A DNA stretch of 64,000 bases from Kitasatospora herbaricolor (GTDB lineage: Bacteria > Actinomycetota > Actinomycetes > Streptomycetales > Streptomycetaceae): NCBI RefSeq assembly GCF_030813695.1, contig NZ_JAUSVA010000002.1:5952001-6016000 (forward strand). Reading direction: 5' to 3'. Each line of letters begins with the position of its first letter. Within the stretch, counting starts at the first letter, position 1. This document shows positions 1-7,899 of this stretch, piece by piece. The notes under the pieces are model-generated. The model made no database searches, was not told where the DNA came from, and saw only the letters and a list, made by a program, of their open reading frames with translations. Position numbers and translations under genes: made by a program.

Positions 1-1
1 G

Positions 2-76
2 GCACTGCTGTTCCGCGCCGAGGCCTGGTCGGCCTTCGTCGCCGGGGTCAAGGCGGGCGATCTCCCGGCCGTCTGA
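2..76 (+). CDS. C-terminal end of a DUF397-type protein (5' truncated by window)
   Basis: The first 24 codons read ...LLFRAEAWSAFVAGVKAGDLPAV and then stop. The pattern of a hydrophobic run, then W-x-x-F-V-x-G-V-K-x-G-x and a short acidic tail, is the usual C-terminus of the small DUF397 proteins of streptomycetes, which are often encoded beside XRE/HTH regulators. Only the tail is visible, so the family call rests on this motif. The gene runs towards the convergent sdaA and shares a hairpin terminator with it. Confidence 0.6.
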   Translation, partial: ALLFRAEAWSAFVAGVKAGDLPAV

Positions 77-80
77 CGGG

Positions 81-139
81 CCTCACGCCAGTGGCGGGGC
101 CCACCGGGACGAACCGGTAGGCCCCGCCACGGTGTGAGG
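81..139. terminator. Bidirectional hairpin between the DUF397 gene and sdaA
   Basis: Nested inverted repeats: GTGGCGGGGCC at 91-101 pairs with GGCCCCGCCAC at 120-130, with an inner ACCGG/CCGGT pair (103-107/114-118) and an outer CCTCAC/GTGAGG pair (81-86/134-139). It lies between two convergent stop codons and has no long T tract, as is usual for streptomycete terminators. Confidence 0.75.
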
Positions 140-165
140 CTGTCACGCGCCGCCGCGTCGGCCGG

Positions 166-1548
166 TCAGCACTCGATGACGTTGACCGCGAGGCCGCCGC
201 GCGAGGTCTCCTTGTACTTGACCTTCATGTCGGCGCCGGTCTCCTTCATGGTCTTGATCGCCTTGTCGAGGGAGACGTGGTGGCGGCCGTCGCCGCGCAG
301 TGCCATCCGGGCCGCCGTGATCGCCTTGACCGAGGCCATGCCGTTGCGCTCGATGCACGGGATCTGGACCAGGCCGCCGACCGGGTCGCAGGTGAGGCCG
401 AGGTTGTGCTCGATGCCGATCTCGGCGGCGTTCTCGACCTGCTCGGGGGAGCCGCCCAGGACCTCGGCGAGGCCGCCGGCCGCCATCGAGCAGGCCGAGC
501 CGACCTCGCCCTGGCAGCCGACCTCGGCGCCGGAGATCGAGGCGTTCTCCTTGAAGAGCATGCCGATCGCACCGGCCGCGAGCAGGAAGCGGACGATGCC
601 GTCCTCGTCCGCGCCGGGGATGAAGTTGATGAAGTAGTGCAGGACGGCGGGGATGATGCCCGCCGCGCCGTTGGTCGGGGCGGTGACGACGCGCTGCCCG
701 GAGGCGTTCTCCTCGTTCACCGCCATCGCGTAGAGGGTCACCCACTCCATCGCGTTGGCCGGCCCTATGCCCTCGGCCCGCATCGCCCGGGCGCCGGAGG
801 CCGCGCGGCGGCGGACCTTCAGGCCGCCCGGCAGGATGCCCTCGCGGGACATGCCGGCGGCGACGCACTCCTGCATCACCCGCCAGATCTCCAGCAGCCC
901 GGCGCGGATCTCGGCCTCGCTGCGCCAGGCCTTCTCGTTCTCCAGCATCAGGCCGGAGATCGACAGCCCGGTCTCCCGGGTGAGGCGCAGCAGTTCCTCG
1001 CCGGTGCGGAAGGGGTAGCGCAGCGCGGTGTCGTCCGGCTTCACGCGGTCGGCGCCGATGGCGTCCTCGTCGACCACGAAGCCGCCGCCGACCGAGTAGT
1101 AGGTCTTCTCCAGCACGGGCACGCCGTCGGCGTCGTACGCGGCCAGGGTCATCCCGTTGGCGTGGTACGGCAGCGAGCGGCGGCGGTGCAGGATCAGCTG
1201 GGTGTCGGTGTCGAAGGCGATCTGGTGGGCGTCGGCCAGGTCGTGGCCGAGCAGCCGCAGCTGCTTGGTCGCCCTGATCCGCTCGACGTCCAGTTCGGCC
1301 TGGTCGACGTCGACGGTCCGGGGCGAGTTGCCCTCCAGGCCGAGCAGGACGGCCTTGGGGGTGCCGTGGCCGTGGCCGGTGGCGCCGAGCGAGCCGAACA
1401 GTTCGGCCCGGACGGCGGCGGTCTGGGCCAGCAGCCCCTCGGACTTCAGGCGGCGGGCGAACATCCGGGCCGCCCGCATGGGGCCGACGGTGTGGGAACT
1501 CGACGGGCCGATGCCGATGGAGAAGAGGTCGAAGACGCTGATGGCCAC
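166..1548 (-). CDS. sdaA: L-serine ammonia-lyase (serine dehydratase), single-chain Fe-S type
   Basis: It deaminates L-serine to pyruvate and ammonia using a [4Fe-4S] cluster. The protein is about 460 residues. It begins (V/M)AISVFDLFSIGIGPSSSHT, the typical start of the fused alpha/beta bacterial enzyme, and contains the cysteine-bearing segments VGCQGEVGSACS and GLTCDPVGGLVQIPC expected to hold the cluster. The last residue is a cysteine (..VNVIEC), as in the type 2 enzymes in which the C-terminal Cys occupies the active site as a built-in inhibitor. I chose the GTG at 1548, which has AAGGA about 10 nt upstream; an ATG in the same frame at 1584 lacks a clear ribosome site. It is the last gene of gcvT-gcvH-glyA-sdaA, so glycine-derived serine can pass to pyruvate. 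A 12-bp hairpin separates it from glyA and may set its expression apart. Confidence 0.95.
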   Translation of the reverse strand: MAISVFDLFSIGIGPSSSHTVGPMRAARMFARRLKSEGLLAQTAAVRAELFGSLGATGHGHGTPKAVLLGLEGNSPRTVDVDQAELDVERIRATKQLRLLGHDLADAHQIAFDTDTQLILHRRRSLPYHANGMTLAAYDADGVPVLEKTYYSVGGGFVVDEDAIGADRVKPDDTALRYPFRTGEELLRLTRETGLSISGLMLENEKAWRSEAEIRAGLLEIWRVMQECVAAGMSREGILPGGLKVRRRAASGARAMRAEGIGPANAMEWVTLYAMAVNEENASGQRVVTAPTNGAAGIIPAVLHYFINFIPGADEDGIVRFLLAAGAIGMLFKENASISGAEVGCQGEVGSACSMAAGGLAEVLGGSPEQVENAAEIGIEHNLGLTCDPVGGLVQIPCIERNGMASVKAITAARMALRGDGRHHVSLDKAIKTMKETGADMKVKYKETSRGGLAVNVIEC

Positions 1549-1599
1549 GGGGGGACGTCCTTGTCTGGTCTCGTGGAAGGACAAGCGGGTACACGCGTC

Positions 1600-1638
1600 G
1601 GGGCACCGCGCGCCACGTTCCAGTGTGCGCGGTGCCCC
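1600..1638 (-). terminator. Intercistronic hairpin between glyA and sdaA
   Basis: GGGGCACCGCGC (1600-1611) pairs perfectly with GCGCGGTGCCCC (1627-1638) across a 15-nt loop. It may act as a partial terminator or mRNA-stabilising element that reduces sdaA relative to glyA; which one is inference. Confidence 0.55.
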
Positions 1639-1690
1639 GGGGTTTCGGGAGGCTCGGCGGGTGCGTGCCGGGACTCACGAGAGGTGAAGC

Positions 1691-1750
1691 GGGCCCTGCA
1701 GATGAGGGCCGTGCAGCTTCGGGCCCTGCTGCTTCGGGTCCTACAGGTTC
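1691..1750. repeat. Four degenerate 15-bp tandem repeats spanning the glyA stop codon
   Basis: Units begin at 1691, 1706, 1721 and 1736, each of the form GGGCCCTGCNGCTTC with 2-5 changes. The last unit holds the glyA stop codon and its final codons. If the stop were lost, the downstream frame would read on as PEAAGPEAARP-like repeats. Confidence 0.6.
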
Positions 1751-3009
1751 GGGTACAGCGGGTACTTCGCGGCCAGCGCGCTGACCCGGGTCTTCAGGGC
1801 GGTGGCCTTGGCCTCGTCGAAGGTCGGCAGCAGCGCCTCGGCGATGATGTCGGCGACCTCGCGGAAGTCCTCGGCCTGGAAGCCGCGGGTGGCGAGCGCC
1901 GGCGTGCCGATCCGCAGGCCGGAGGTGACCATCGGCGGACGCGGGTCGTTCGGGATCGCGTTGCGGTTGACCGTGATGCCGACCTCGTGCAGGCGGTCCT
2001 CGGCCTGCTGGCCGTCCAGCTCGCTGTTGCGCAGGTCGACCAGGACGAGGTGGACGTCGGTGCCGCCGGACAGGACGGACACGCCGGCCTCGGTGGCGTC
2101 CGACTTCAGCAGGCGCTCGGCGAGGATCTTGGCGCCGGCCAGGGTGCGCTCCTGGCGCTCCTTGAACTCCTCGGAGGCGGCGACCTTGAACGCGACGGCC
2201 TTGCCGGCGATCACGTGCTCCAGCGGACCGCCCTGCTGGCCGGGGAAGACCGCGGAGTTGATCTTCTTGGCGTACTCGGCCTTGGAGAGGATCACGCCGC
2301 CGCGGGGGCCGCCGAGGGTCTTGTGGGTCGTGGTGGTCACCACGTCCGCGTACGGCACCGGGTTGGGGTGCAGGCCCGCGGCCACCAGGCCGGCGAAGTG
2401 CGCCATGTCGACCATGAGCAGCGCGCCGACCTCGTCCGCGATGCGGCGGAACTCGGCGAAGTCCAGCTGGCGCGGGTAGGCGGACCAGCCCGCGATGATC
2501 AGCTTGGGCTGGTGCTCCTTGGCGAGGCGCTCGACCTCGGCCATGTCGACCGTGTTGGTCTTCTCGTCCACGTGGTACGCGGCCACGTTGTAGAGCTTGC
2601 CGGAGAAGTTGATCTTCATGCCGTGGGTCAGGTGGCCGCCGTGCGCCAGGCTCAGGCCCAGGATGGTGTCGCCCGGCTGGATCAGCGCGAACATCGCCGC
2701 GGCGTTCGCCTGCGCGCCCGAGTGCGGCTGGACGTTCGCGTGCTCGGCGCCGAACAGCGCCTTCACCCGGTCGATGGCGATCTGCTCGGCCACGTCGACG
2801 TGCTCGCAGCCGCCGTAGTAGCGACGGCCGGGGTAGCCCTCGGCGTACTTGTTGGTCAGCACCGAGCCCTGGGCCTCCATGACCGCCACCGGGGCGAAGT
2901 TCTCGGAGGCGATCATTTCCAGGGTGGTCTGCTGACGGTGCAGCTCGGCGTCGACCGCGGCGGCGATCTCCGGGTCGAGAGCGTGCAGGGACTGGTTGAG
3001 GACAGTCAT
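1741..3009 (-). CDS. glyA: Serine hydroxymethyltransferase
   Basis: PLP enzyme interconverting serine plus tetrahydrofolate with glycine plus 5,10-methylene-THF in the cytoplasm. It is 422 residues, the normal length. The PLP lysine lies in VVTTTTHKTLGGPRGG (around residue 230). Other family signatures are the N-terminal EMIASENFAP and YAEGYPGRRYYGGCEHVD. The ATG at 3009 follows GGGAAGA. In this operon it follows gcvT and gcvH: the glycine cleavage system makes methylene-THF, which GlyA can use to turn a second glycine into serine for SdaA. Glycine riboswitch control of the operon would therefore also raise GlyA when glycine is in excess. Confidence 0.98.
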   Translation of the reverse strand: MTVLNQSLHALDPEIAAAVDAELHRQQTTLEMIASENFAPVAVMEAQGSVLTNKYAEGYPGRRYYGGCEHVDVAEQIAIDRVKALFGAEHANVQPHSGAQANAAAMFALIQPGDTILGLSLAHGGHLTHGMKINFSGKLYNVAAYHVDEKTNTVDMAEVERLAKEHQPKLIIAGWSAYPRQLDFAEFRRIADEVGALLMVDMAHFAGLVAAGLHPNPVPYADVVTTTTHKTLGGPRGGVILSKAEYAKKINSAVFPGQQGGPLEHVIAGKAVAFKVAASEEFKERQERTLAGAKILAERLLKSDATEAGVSVLSGGTDVHLVLVDLRNSELDGQQAEDRLHEVGITVNRNAIPNDPRPPMVTSGLRIGTPALATRGFQAEDFREVADIIAEALLPTFDEAKATALKTRVSALAAKYPLYPNL

Positions 3010-3139
3010 GGTGTGGTCTTCCCGTCATGGGGCAGCCGCGCGCAGCTCGTCGGCCGCGGGGACGGCCGGGCGGCGGGCGGGAGCGGGCAAGGGGCCGGGC
3101 GGGGGCGGCCGCCGCGCTGCGGCCGCCCCGTCGGGGGAC

Positions 3140-3517
3140 TCAGCCGCCGGTGAGGGCGGTGTACTCGTCGGCGCTCAGCAGGTCCGCGGGCTCACCGTCG
3201 AGCCGGACCTTGAACAGCCAGCCACCCTCGAAGGGGGCGGAGTTCACCAGGGCCGGCTCGTCGATGACGGCCTGGTTGACCTCGACGACCTCGCCGGTGG
3301 CGGGGGAGTACAGGTCGCTGACCGACTTGGTGGACTCAAGCTCGCCACAGGTCTCACCTGCGGTGACGGTGTCGCCGACCTCGGGCAGCTGCACGTAGAC
3401 GATGTCACCGAGGGCGTCCGCCGCGTGGGCGGTGATGCCGATGGTCGAGACACCGCCCTCGGCGGCCGTCAGCCACTCGTGCTCCTTGCTGAACTGCAGG
3501 TGCTGGGGGTTGCTCAT
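3140..3517 (-). CDS. gcvH: Glycine cleavage system H protein
   Basis: A small lipoyl carrier that shuttles the aminomethyl group from the P protein to the T protein. It is 125 residues, full length. It starts MSNPQHLQFSKEHEWL, and the lipoyl-lysine is in LESTKSVSDLYSP (around residue 63). The ATG at 3517 has GGAGA upstream; longer in-frame starts would add an unrelated Arg-rich leader. It is the second gene of the glycine operon, downstream of gcvT. No gcvP is present in the window and none lies beside it; in streptomycetes gcvP usually sits elsewhere with its own riboswitch. Confidence 0.97.
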   Translation of the reverse strand: MSNPQHLQFSKEHEWLTAAEGGVSTIGITAHAADALGDIVYVQLPEVGDTVTAGETCGELESTKSVSDLYSPATGEVVEVNQAVIDEPALVNSAPFEGGWLFKVRLDGEPADLLSADEYTALTGG

Positions 3518-3686
3518 GGCGTCATTCTCCAGGATGGGAAGCAGTCGGTGGAAATGCGGGGTCGCCGGATCGGCCCGGCGGCCCGGACAGGGGTGACGGT
3601 GGGTGACCGCGCTCACGCGGGCGGGCGCCCGCACCGGCGTGCGGGCCCGGCCGCGCGGCCTCGGCGGTGCGGACCGGTGACGGGCC

Positions 3687-4808
3687 TCAGCGGGCGCGCT
3701 TGTAGAACGGCAGCGCGACCACCTGGACGGGCTCGTGCTTGCCGCGCACGTCCACCGCGACGGTGCCGCCCGGCGTCGCGTGCGCCGCGTCCACGTAGGC
3801 GATCGCGATCGGCCTGCCCAGCGTCGGGGACGGCGCACCCGAGGTGATCCGGCCGATCGGGGCGCCCTCGGCGTCCACCACCGCGTACTCGGCCCGCGGC
3901 ACCCGCCGGCCCTCGGAGACCAGGCCGACCAGCACCCGCGGCGGGTTCGTCTCCGCCTCGGCGGCCGCCTGCTCCAGCGCCTTGCGCCCGACGAAGGCGC
4001 CGCCGTTGGTGGTCTTGTCGAAACGCACCACCCGGCCCAGGCCCGCGTCGAACGGCGTCAGCTCGGTGTTCAGCTCGTGCCCGTACAGCGGCATGCCCGC
4101 CTCCAGGCGCAGCGTGTCCCGGCAGGACAGGCCGCACGGGACCAGGCCGACGCCCTGCCCCGCCTCGGTCAGCGCGTTCCACAGGTGCTCGGCGTCGGCG
4201 GGGGCCGAGAAGATCTCGAAGCCGTCCTCGCCGGTGTAGCCCGTCCGGGCCAGCCAGACCTGCTTGCCGGCCACGGTCGCGGGCAGCAGCGCGTAGTACT
4301 TGAGGCCCGGCAGGTCGGCGTCGGTGACGGAGGCCAGGATGCCGTTCGCCTCCGGACCCTGCACGGCGATCAGCGCGTACGCGTCGCGGTCGTCGCGCAC
4401 CACCGCGTCGAAGCCCTCGGCGCGGGCGGTCAGCGCGTCCAGCACCACCTGGGCGTTGGAGGCGTTCGCGACCACCATGTACTCGTCCTCGGCGGTCCGG
4501 TAGACGATCAGGTCGTCCAGGATGCCGCCGTCCTCGGCGCAGATCATGGTGTAGCGGGCGCGGAGCACGCCCAGCGCGGAGATGAAGCCGACCAGCGCGT
4601 GGTCCAGCAGCTCGCCCGCCTGCGGGCCCGAGACGGTGATCTCACCCATGTGCGAGAGGTCGAACAGGCCGGCCTTCGTCCGGACGGCGAGGTGCTCCTC
4701 GCGCTCGCTGCCGTAGCGCAGCGGCATGTCCCAGCCGGCGAAGTCGGTCATGGTGGCGCCGAGGGCGCGGTGCAGCGCGTCGAGCGCGGTGAGACGGGGG
4801 GACGACAT
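3687..4808 (-). CDS. gcvT: Glycine cleavage system T protein (aminomethyltransferase)
   Basis: It transfers the one-carbon unit from aminomethyl-lipoyl-GcvH to tetrahydrofolate, releasing ammonia. The protein is 373 residues, the usual length. It begins MSSPRLTALDALHRALGATM and contains the conserved GWDMPLRYGS, LFDLSHMGEI, GLTGYTGEDGFEIF-like (here ARTGYTGEDGFEIF) and GLSCRDTLRLEAGMPLYGHE segments of the folate-binding fold. The ATG at 4808 has AAGGAG 8-9 nt upstream; extending upstream would run into the riboswitch. It is the first gene of gcvT-gcvH-glyA-sdaA, 290 nt downstream of the outer edge of a tandem glycine aptamer. Confidence 0.97.
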   Translation of the reverse strand: MSSPRLTALDALHRALGATMTDFAGWDMPLRYGSEREEHLAVRTKAGLFDLSHMGEITVSGPQAGELLDHALVGFISALGVLRARYTMICAEDGGILDDLIVYRTAEDEYMVVANASNAQVVLDALTARAEGFDAVVRDDRDAYALIAVQGPEANGILASVTDADLPGLKYYALLPATVAGKQVWLARTGYTGEDGFEIFSAPADAEHLWNALTEAGQGVGLVPCGLSCRDTLRLEAGMPLYGHELNTELTPFDAGLGRVVRFDKTTNGGAFVGRKALEQAAAEAETNPPRVLVGLVSEGRRVPRAEYAVVDAEGAPIGRITSGAPSPTLGRPIAIAYVDAAHATPGGTVAVDVRGKHEPVQVVALPFYKRAR

Positions 4809-4898
4809 GGCCTGTACTCCTTGGGCTGGGCACTCAGGTGAGCGCACGCCGGACCGGCCCCGACGGGGACCTGACCTGCGCGCGGGCATGCGGCGGCT

Positions 4899-5118
4899 GG
4901 GTCTCCCCATCTGTCGTCACAACCTGAGAGCTTCACCGCGCGCTGCCCTGGGGACAGCATGGCGGCTTGCACCGTGGGTGGGCGCACGGCAGGGCCGTGT
5001 CCGCTTTCCAGATGTGCCTCGCCCGTGCGGTAGGGGTGCCTGAGAGATTCCGGGGAGGACTTGCTCCTTCGGCGCCGGCCGTACCCCAGGGGGCACTCCG
5101 GACTCTCCCGCGCGGGTT
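4899..5118 (-). promoter_or_regulatory. Tandem (two-aptamer) glycine riboswitch controlling gcvT-gcvH-glyA-sdaA
   Basis: Read on the minus strand, aptamer 1 (about 5118-5022) has the conserved GCGGGAGAG near the 5' end, CGCCGAAGGAGCAA in the middle, and AATCTCTCAGG near the 3' end. Aptamer 2 (about 5010-4899) has GGACA, an ACGGTGCAAGCCGCC segment matching the CCGAAGGGGCAA region, and GGTGAAGCTCTCAGGT followed by GACAGATGGGGAG. The core TCTCTCAGG/CTCTCAGG and GACAGA elements are the hallmark of this class. About 90 nt of expression platform remains before the ATG. Glycine riboswitches that activate gcv genes are established in Streptomyces. Confidence 0.92.
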
Positions 5119-5465
5119 CGAGCGGCCTGTATGGAGTTGGGCGCCCCGCCGAAGCGACTCACGGGGACGGGCACATCATGGCATGCCGGGCGGTGGGTCT
5201 TAAAGGCTCGCTCGTGGTCGTGGCCTCCGGCCGGCCGGGGGTCCCGGGAATCCGCGGGTCCGCCGGCCGGTGCGGGCACGGACCGGTTTCCGCGGCCCTG
5301 GGCCGCCGCCCGGCCGTGCTGCGAAGCGGCGCGGGGGCTGTTCGTACGCGGGGCTCGTAGGCGGGACGTGGAGGCCTCCCCTTGATCCCGTGCGCCCGGT
5401 CCGGCGGGGGGACGGGCCGATAGGCTGGGAGGCCGGCGGCTAGAGATGGGGCGGTACAGGGGCGT
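5119..5465. other. Divergent intergenic region between the riboswitch and sseB-like gene 1
   Basis: This 347-nt stretch must hold the promoter for the gcvT transcript on the minus strand and one for the plus-strand SseB gene. On the plus strand a TAGGCT at 5421-5426 fits a streptomycete -10 box about 40 nt before the ATG; I see no matching TTGAC -35. No convincing small ORF was found. Confidence 0.4.
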
Positions 5466-6263
5466 ATGGGTTACCCGGCGGAGGAGACGCAGGCATGGGG
5501 CGGGCCGGAGGCGGCGCCGCCCGGGGGGAGCTGGCCCGCCAACGAGCTGGAGCAGGTGCTCACCGCCGCGCTGGGCGACCCGGGTGCCACGCCGCGGGTG
5601 ATCGAGGTGCTGGCGCGCAGCCAGGTCTGGATCCCCCTGCCGGCCGGCGCCGACCCGCAGGGGCAGTCGCTGGACCTGCCGACCATCGAACTGGCGGGCG
5701 CGCCGTACGTCCCGGTGTTCTCCTCCCAGGAGCAGTTCCTGCAGCACGCCCCCGGGCTGGCCTTCGCGGTCGCCCCGGTGTGGGAGTTCGCGCGGGGGTT
5801 GCCGCTGGGGCTGGGGATCGCGGTCAACCCGGACGCGCCGGTGGGCATCCCGGTGCCGCCGGCCGGGGTGGCCGAATTGCGCCGCGGGCCGCGGGAGGAC
5901 CGCTGGGACACCCAGACGGACGCCGGTGCCGGTGGCCGGGTGGCGCTGCGGGAGCCCGCGCCGGAGGAGGAGCCGTTCGCCTTCCTCTCCGCGGCGGCCG
6001 CCGAACTGGCCGCGCTGCCGGGGGTGCTGACGGCACGTCGGGCGCTGGCCAGCGTGGAGGGGGAGCCGACCGTCATGTTCGTCGGGGTCCAGCTCGACCA
6101 GGCCTGGCCGGCCGACCCGGGCGCGGTGAACGAGGCGCTCGGGCGGGCGCTGGGAACCGCGCCGCTTCCCGGTGGCGTCCACCTCGTGCTGCTCGACCTC
6201 GTGGACGACCCGGTGGTCGAGTGGCTGCTCGGCCGGGTACAGCCCTTCTACACAAGGATGTGA
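5466..6263 (+). CDS. SseB-family protein 1 (enhanced serine sensitivity protein)
   Basis: A 265-residue soluble protein. The segment from about residue 25, NELEQVLTAALGDPGATPRVIEVLARSQVWIPLP followed by FSSQEQFLQHAPG, is the SseB N-terminal domain, whose hallmark is a 'V(Y/W)xP' strand followed by a 'FTSxExL' element. The second half (from about residue 170, LPGVLTARRALASVEGEPTVMFVGVQLD) matches the SseB C-terminal domain. In E. coli, sseB dosage affects serine sensitivity; the molecular role is unknown. It is divergent from the glycine/serine operon and followed by a second family member, which supports a link to serine homeostasis (inference). The ATG at 5466 was kept as the start; the ribosome site is weak. 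Confidence 0.75.
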   Translation: MGYPAEETQAWGGPEAAPPGGSWPANELEQVLTAALGDPGATPRVIEVLARSQVWIPLPAGADPQGQSLDLPTIELAGAPYVPVFSSQEQFLQHAPGLAFAVAPVWEFARGLPLGLGIAVNPDAPVGIPVPPAGVAELRRGPREDRWDTQTDAGAGGRVALREPAPEEEPFAFLSAAAAELAALPGVLTARRALASVEGEPTVMFVGVQLDQAWPADPGAVNEALGRALGTAPLPGGVHLVLLDLVDDPVVEWLLGRVQPFYTRM

Positions 6264-6311
6264 CCGGCGGGGTCGGGGCACGTCGGCATGGCGACTGTCC
6301 GCAGCGCCCCA

Positions 6312-6317
6312 TAGGCT
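6312..6317 (+). promoter_or_regulatory. Candidate -10 box (TAGGCT) for sseB-like gene 2
   Basis: TAGGCT lies 136 nt before the ATG at 6454, in the 190-nt gap between the two SseB genes. The same hexamer occurs before sseB-like gene 1 and the MetE-C-like gene. No good -35 is seen. Confidence 0.35.
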
Positions 6318-6453
6318 GCGTCCGGACACCCCGGGACGGACACCCCTGCCACACCGGCGGCGGCAGACCAGGAAGAGGGCTCGAAGTGGGCGAGCGGGGC
6401 GAGCGCGCCGGCAGAAGGTGCGCGTTTCGCGTGGCGGCCATCGAGGTGGGCGT

Positions 6454-7362
6454 ATGAACGCGGCAGCGGCCGGCGGCGGAGCACCGGGGCCTTGGGGCCC
6501 GCCTCCCGCGGCGCGCCCCGGGGGTGACCCGGGGGCGCTGGAACGCGCCCTGCGCGAGGTCGCGCCGGAGCGGTACGAGGCGTACGAGGGCATGCTGCGG
6601 GCGCTGGCCGAGGGCCAGGTCTGGATGCTGCTCTGGCACGGTTCCGCGGGCAGCCCGGACGCGCAGTACGGGAACATGGACGTCTCCGGGCACGGGTACG
6701 CGCCCGCGGTCACCTCGCCCGAGCAACTGGCGTCCAGCGGCTGGGCCCGCGGGCACGAGGTGATCTCCGGGCAGGAGATCGCCGCCTCGCTGTACCGCAC
6801 CCGCTGGGGCCTGTGGCTGAACCCGCACGCCCCCGGCGGCGGTGTCGGCATCCCCTGGGCGGACCTGCGGCGGATCGCGGCGGGTCTGGACCGGCTGCCG
6901 GCCGGGCCGCTGCACCTGAGCGAACCGCAGGTCCAGGCACCGCAGTTCTACGGGCTGCTGGAGCACCAGGCGCTGGAGGTGCGGGCCGTCCGGGCGCTGC
7001 GCCGGGCCTGGGTGCGTCCCGCCGTGGGGGAGCCGTACCTGGCGATCGGACTGGAACTGTACGACACCTCGCCGCCGGCGGTGGAGGCGGTCCGGGCACT
7101 GATGCAGCGGGCGATCGCGGTGGCCCCCGAGGGGCTCGCGGTGTCGACCGTGGCGATGGGCGACGAGTACGACCCGGTGGCGATGTGGATGCGGGCCAAC
7201 GCGCGCCCGTTCTTCGACCGGGAGGCGGCCGGCCGGCCGCCGGTGGCCCCGTACCCGGCCCAGGCGTACCCGCCGCAGGCCTCGTACCCGTACGGCACCC
7301 AGCCACCGCCGGCGGGCCCGGGGTGGCCGCAGCAGCCGTGGCCGGGCTATCCGGGCCGCTGA
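6454..7362 (+). CDS. SseB-family protein 2
   Basis: A 302-residue protein with the same two-part layout as its neighbour. Residues about 25-150 (ALEREVAPERYEAYEGMLRAL-like helix, AEGQVWMLLWHG, AVTSPEQLASSGW, LNPHAPGGGVGIPW) match the SseB N-terminal domain; residues about 160-255 (LSEPQVQAPQFYGLLEHQALEV, PYLAIGLELYDT) match the SseB C-terminal domain. The last 35 residues are Pro/Tyr/Gln-rich (PYPAQAYPPQASYPYGTQPP). The ATG at 6454 has GAGGTGGG just upstream; earlier starts would overlap the previous gene in another frame. The two paralogues are only distantly similar, so this is an old duplication. Confidence 0.75.
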   Translation: MNAAAAGGGAPGPWGPPPAARPGGDPGALERALREVAPERYEAYEGMLRALAEGQVWMLLWHGSAGSPDAQYGNMDVSGHGYAPAVTSPEQLASSGWARGHEVISGQEIAASLYRTRWGLWLNPHAPGGGVGIPWADLRRIAAGLDRLPAGPLHLSEPQVQAPQFYGLLEHQALEVRAVRALRRAWVRPAVGEPYLAIGLELYDTSPPAVEAVRALMQRAIAVAPEGLAVSTVAMGDEYDPVAMWMRANARPFFDREAAGRPPVAPYPAQAYPPQASYPYGTQPPPAGPGWPQQPWPGYPGR

Positions 7363-7417
7363 GGTCCGGGCGCCGCAATTCCCGTCCTGTACGGCCACGA
7401 AACATTCATTTCGCACC

Positions 7418-7448
7418 CGACCGGCCTGATGTCATGTCAGGCCGGTCG
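7418..7448 (+). terminator. Hairpin terminator after the SseB pair
   Basis: CGACCGGCCTGA (7418-7429) pairs perfectly with TCAGGCCGGTCG (7437-7448) around a 7-nt loop, 56 nt after the stop codon of the second sseB-like gene. Confidence 0.8.
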
Positions 7449-7899
7449 TGACGTTCCCAGGGGCATTCGCCAGCCATTTTCGTCATTGATCTTGACATGC
7501 ATGTAACAGATATGTGAAGAAGCGTATGCGGCTCCTGAGGCTGTGCATGCCCACAGATCACAGTTGGGCATCCTTCGGTTGTCAGGGCTGGCGCAAGCCC
7601 GGGGGGATGGCAGAGAGTTCTGCGCAATGCAGTGCTCGCACCGGGCCCCACAAGGGCGAACGCGCACGCAGACCGAATGATCCGCGCGACGCCCATCCCG
7701 CACGGAGCACCTCAGCACCCCGTTCCGCTGTCTTCCGCACCGCCGTACCGCCGATCCGGCGACCAGCACCACCGCACCGATGCAAAACGCACCAGTAGCG
7801 CAACCCGCTCACGCAGTCCCGACCCGGACCGGGTCGGAACACCTCGCGCGACCGGGCACCGTGGGCCGGCCACCGTCGGCGAGGGGACCGAACTGACTC
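7449..7899 (+). promoter_or_regulatory. Long untranslated upstream region of the ABC transporter operon
   Basis: 450 nt without a convincing gene. It starts with an AT-rich patch at about 7478-7520 containing TTGACA (7491-7496) and TAACAGATAT, which is a plausible promoter although the spacing is not ideal. ATGCCCA (7547-7553) and TGGGCAT (7565-7571) form a small inverted repeat. If transcription starts near 7510 the operon has a 5' leader of about 390 nt. Confidence 0.4.

Noticed and set aside
143..3028. Very long minus-strand ORF antisense/in another frame through sdaA-glyA
   Set aside because: Arg/Gly/Pro-rich translation typical of shadow frames at high GC; the real genes in this span have complete family signatures.
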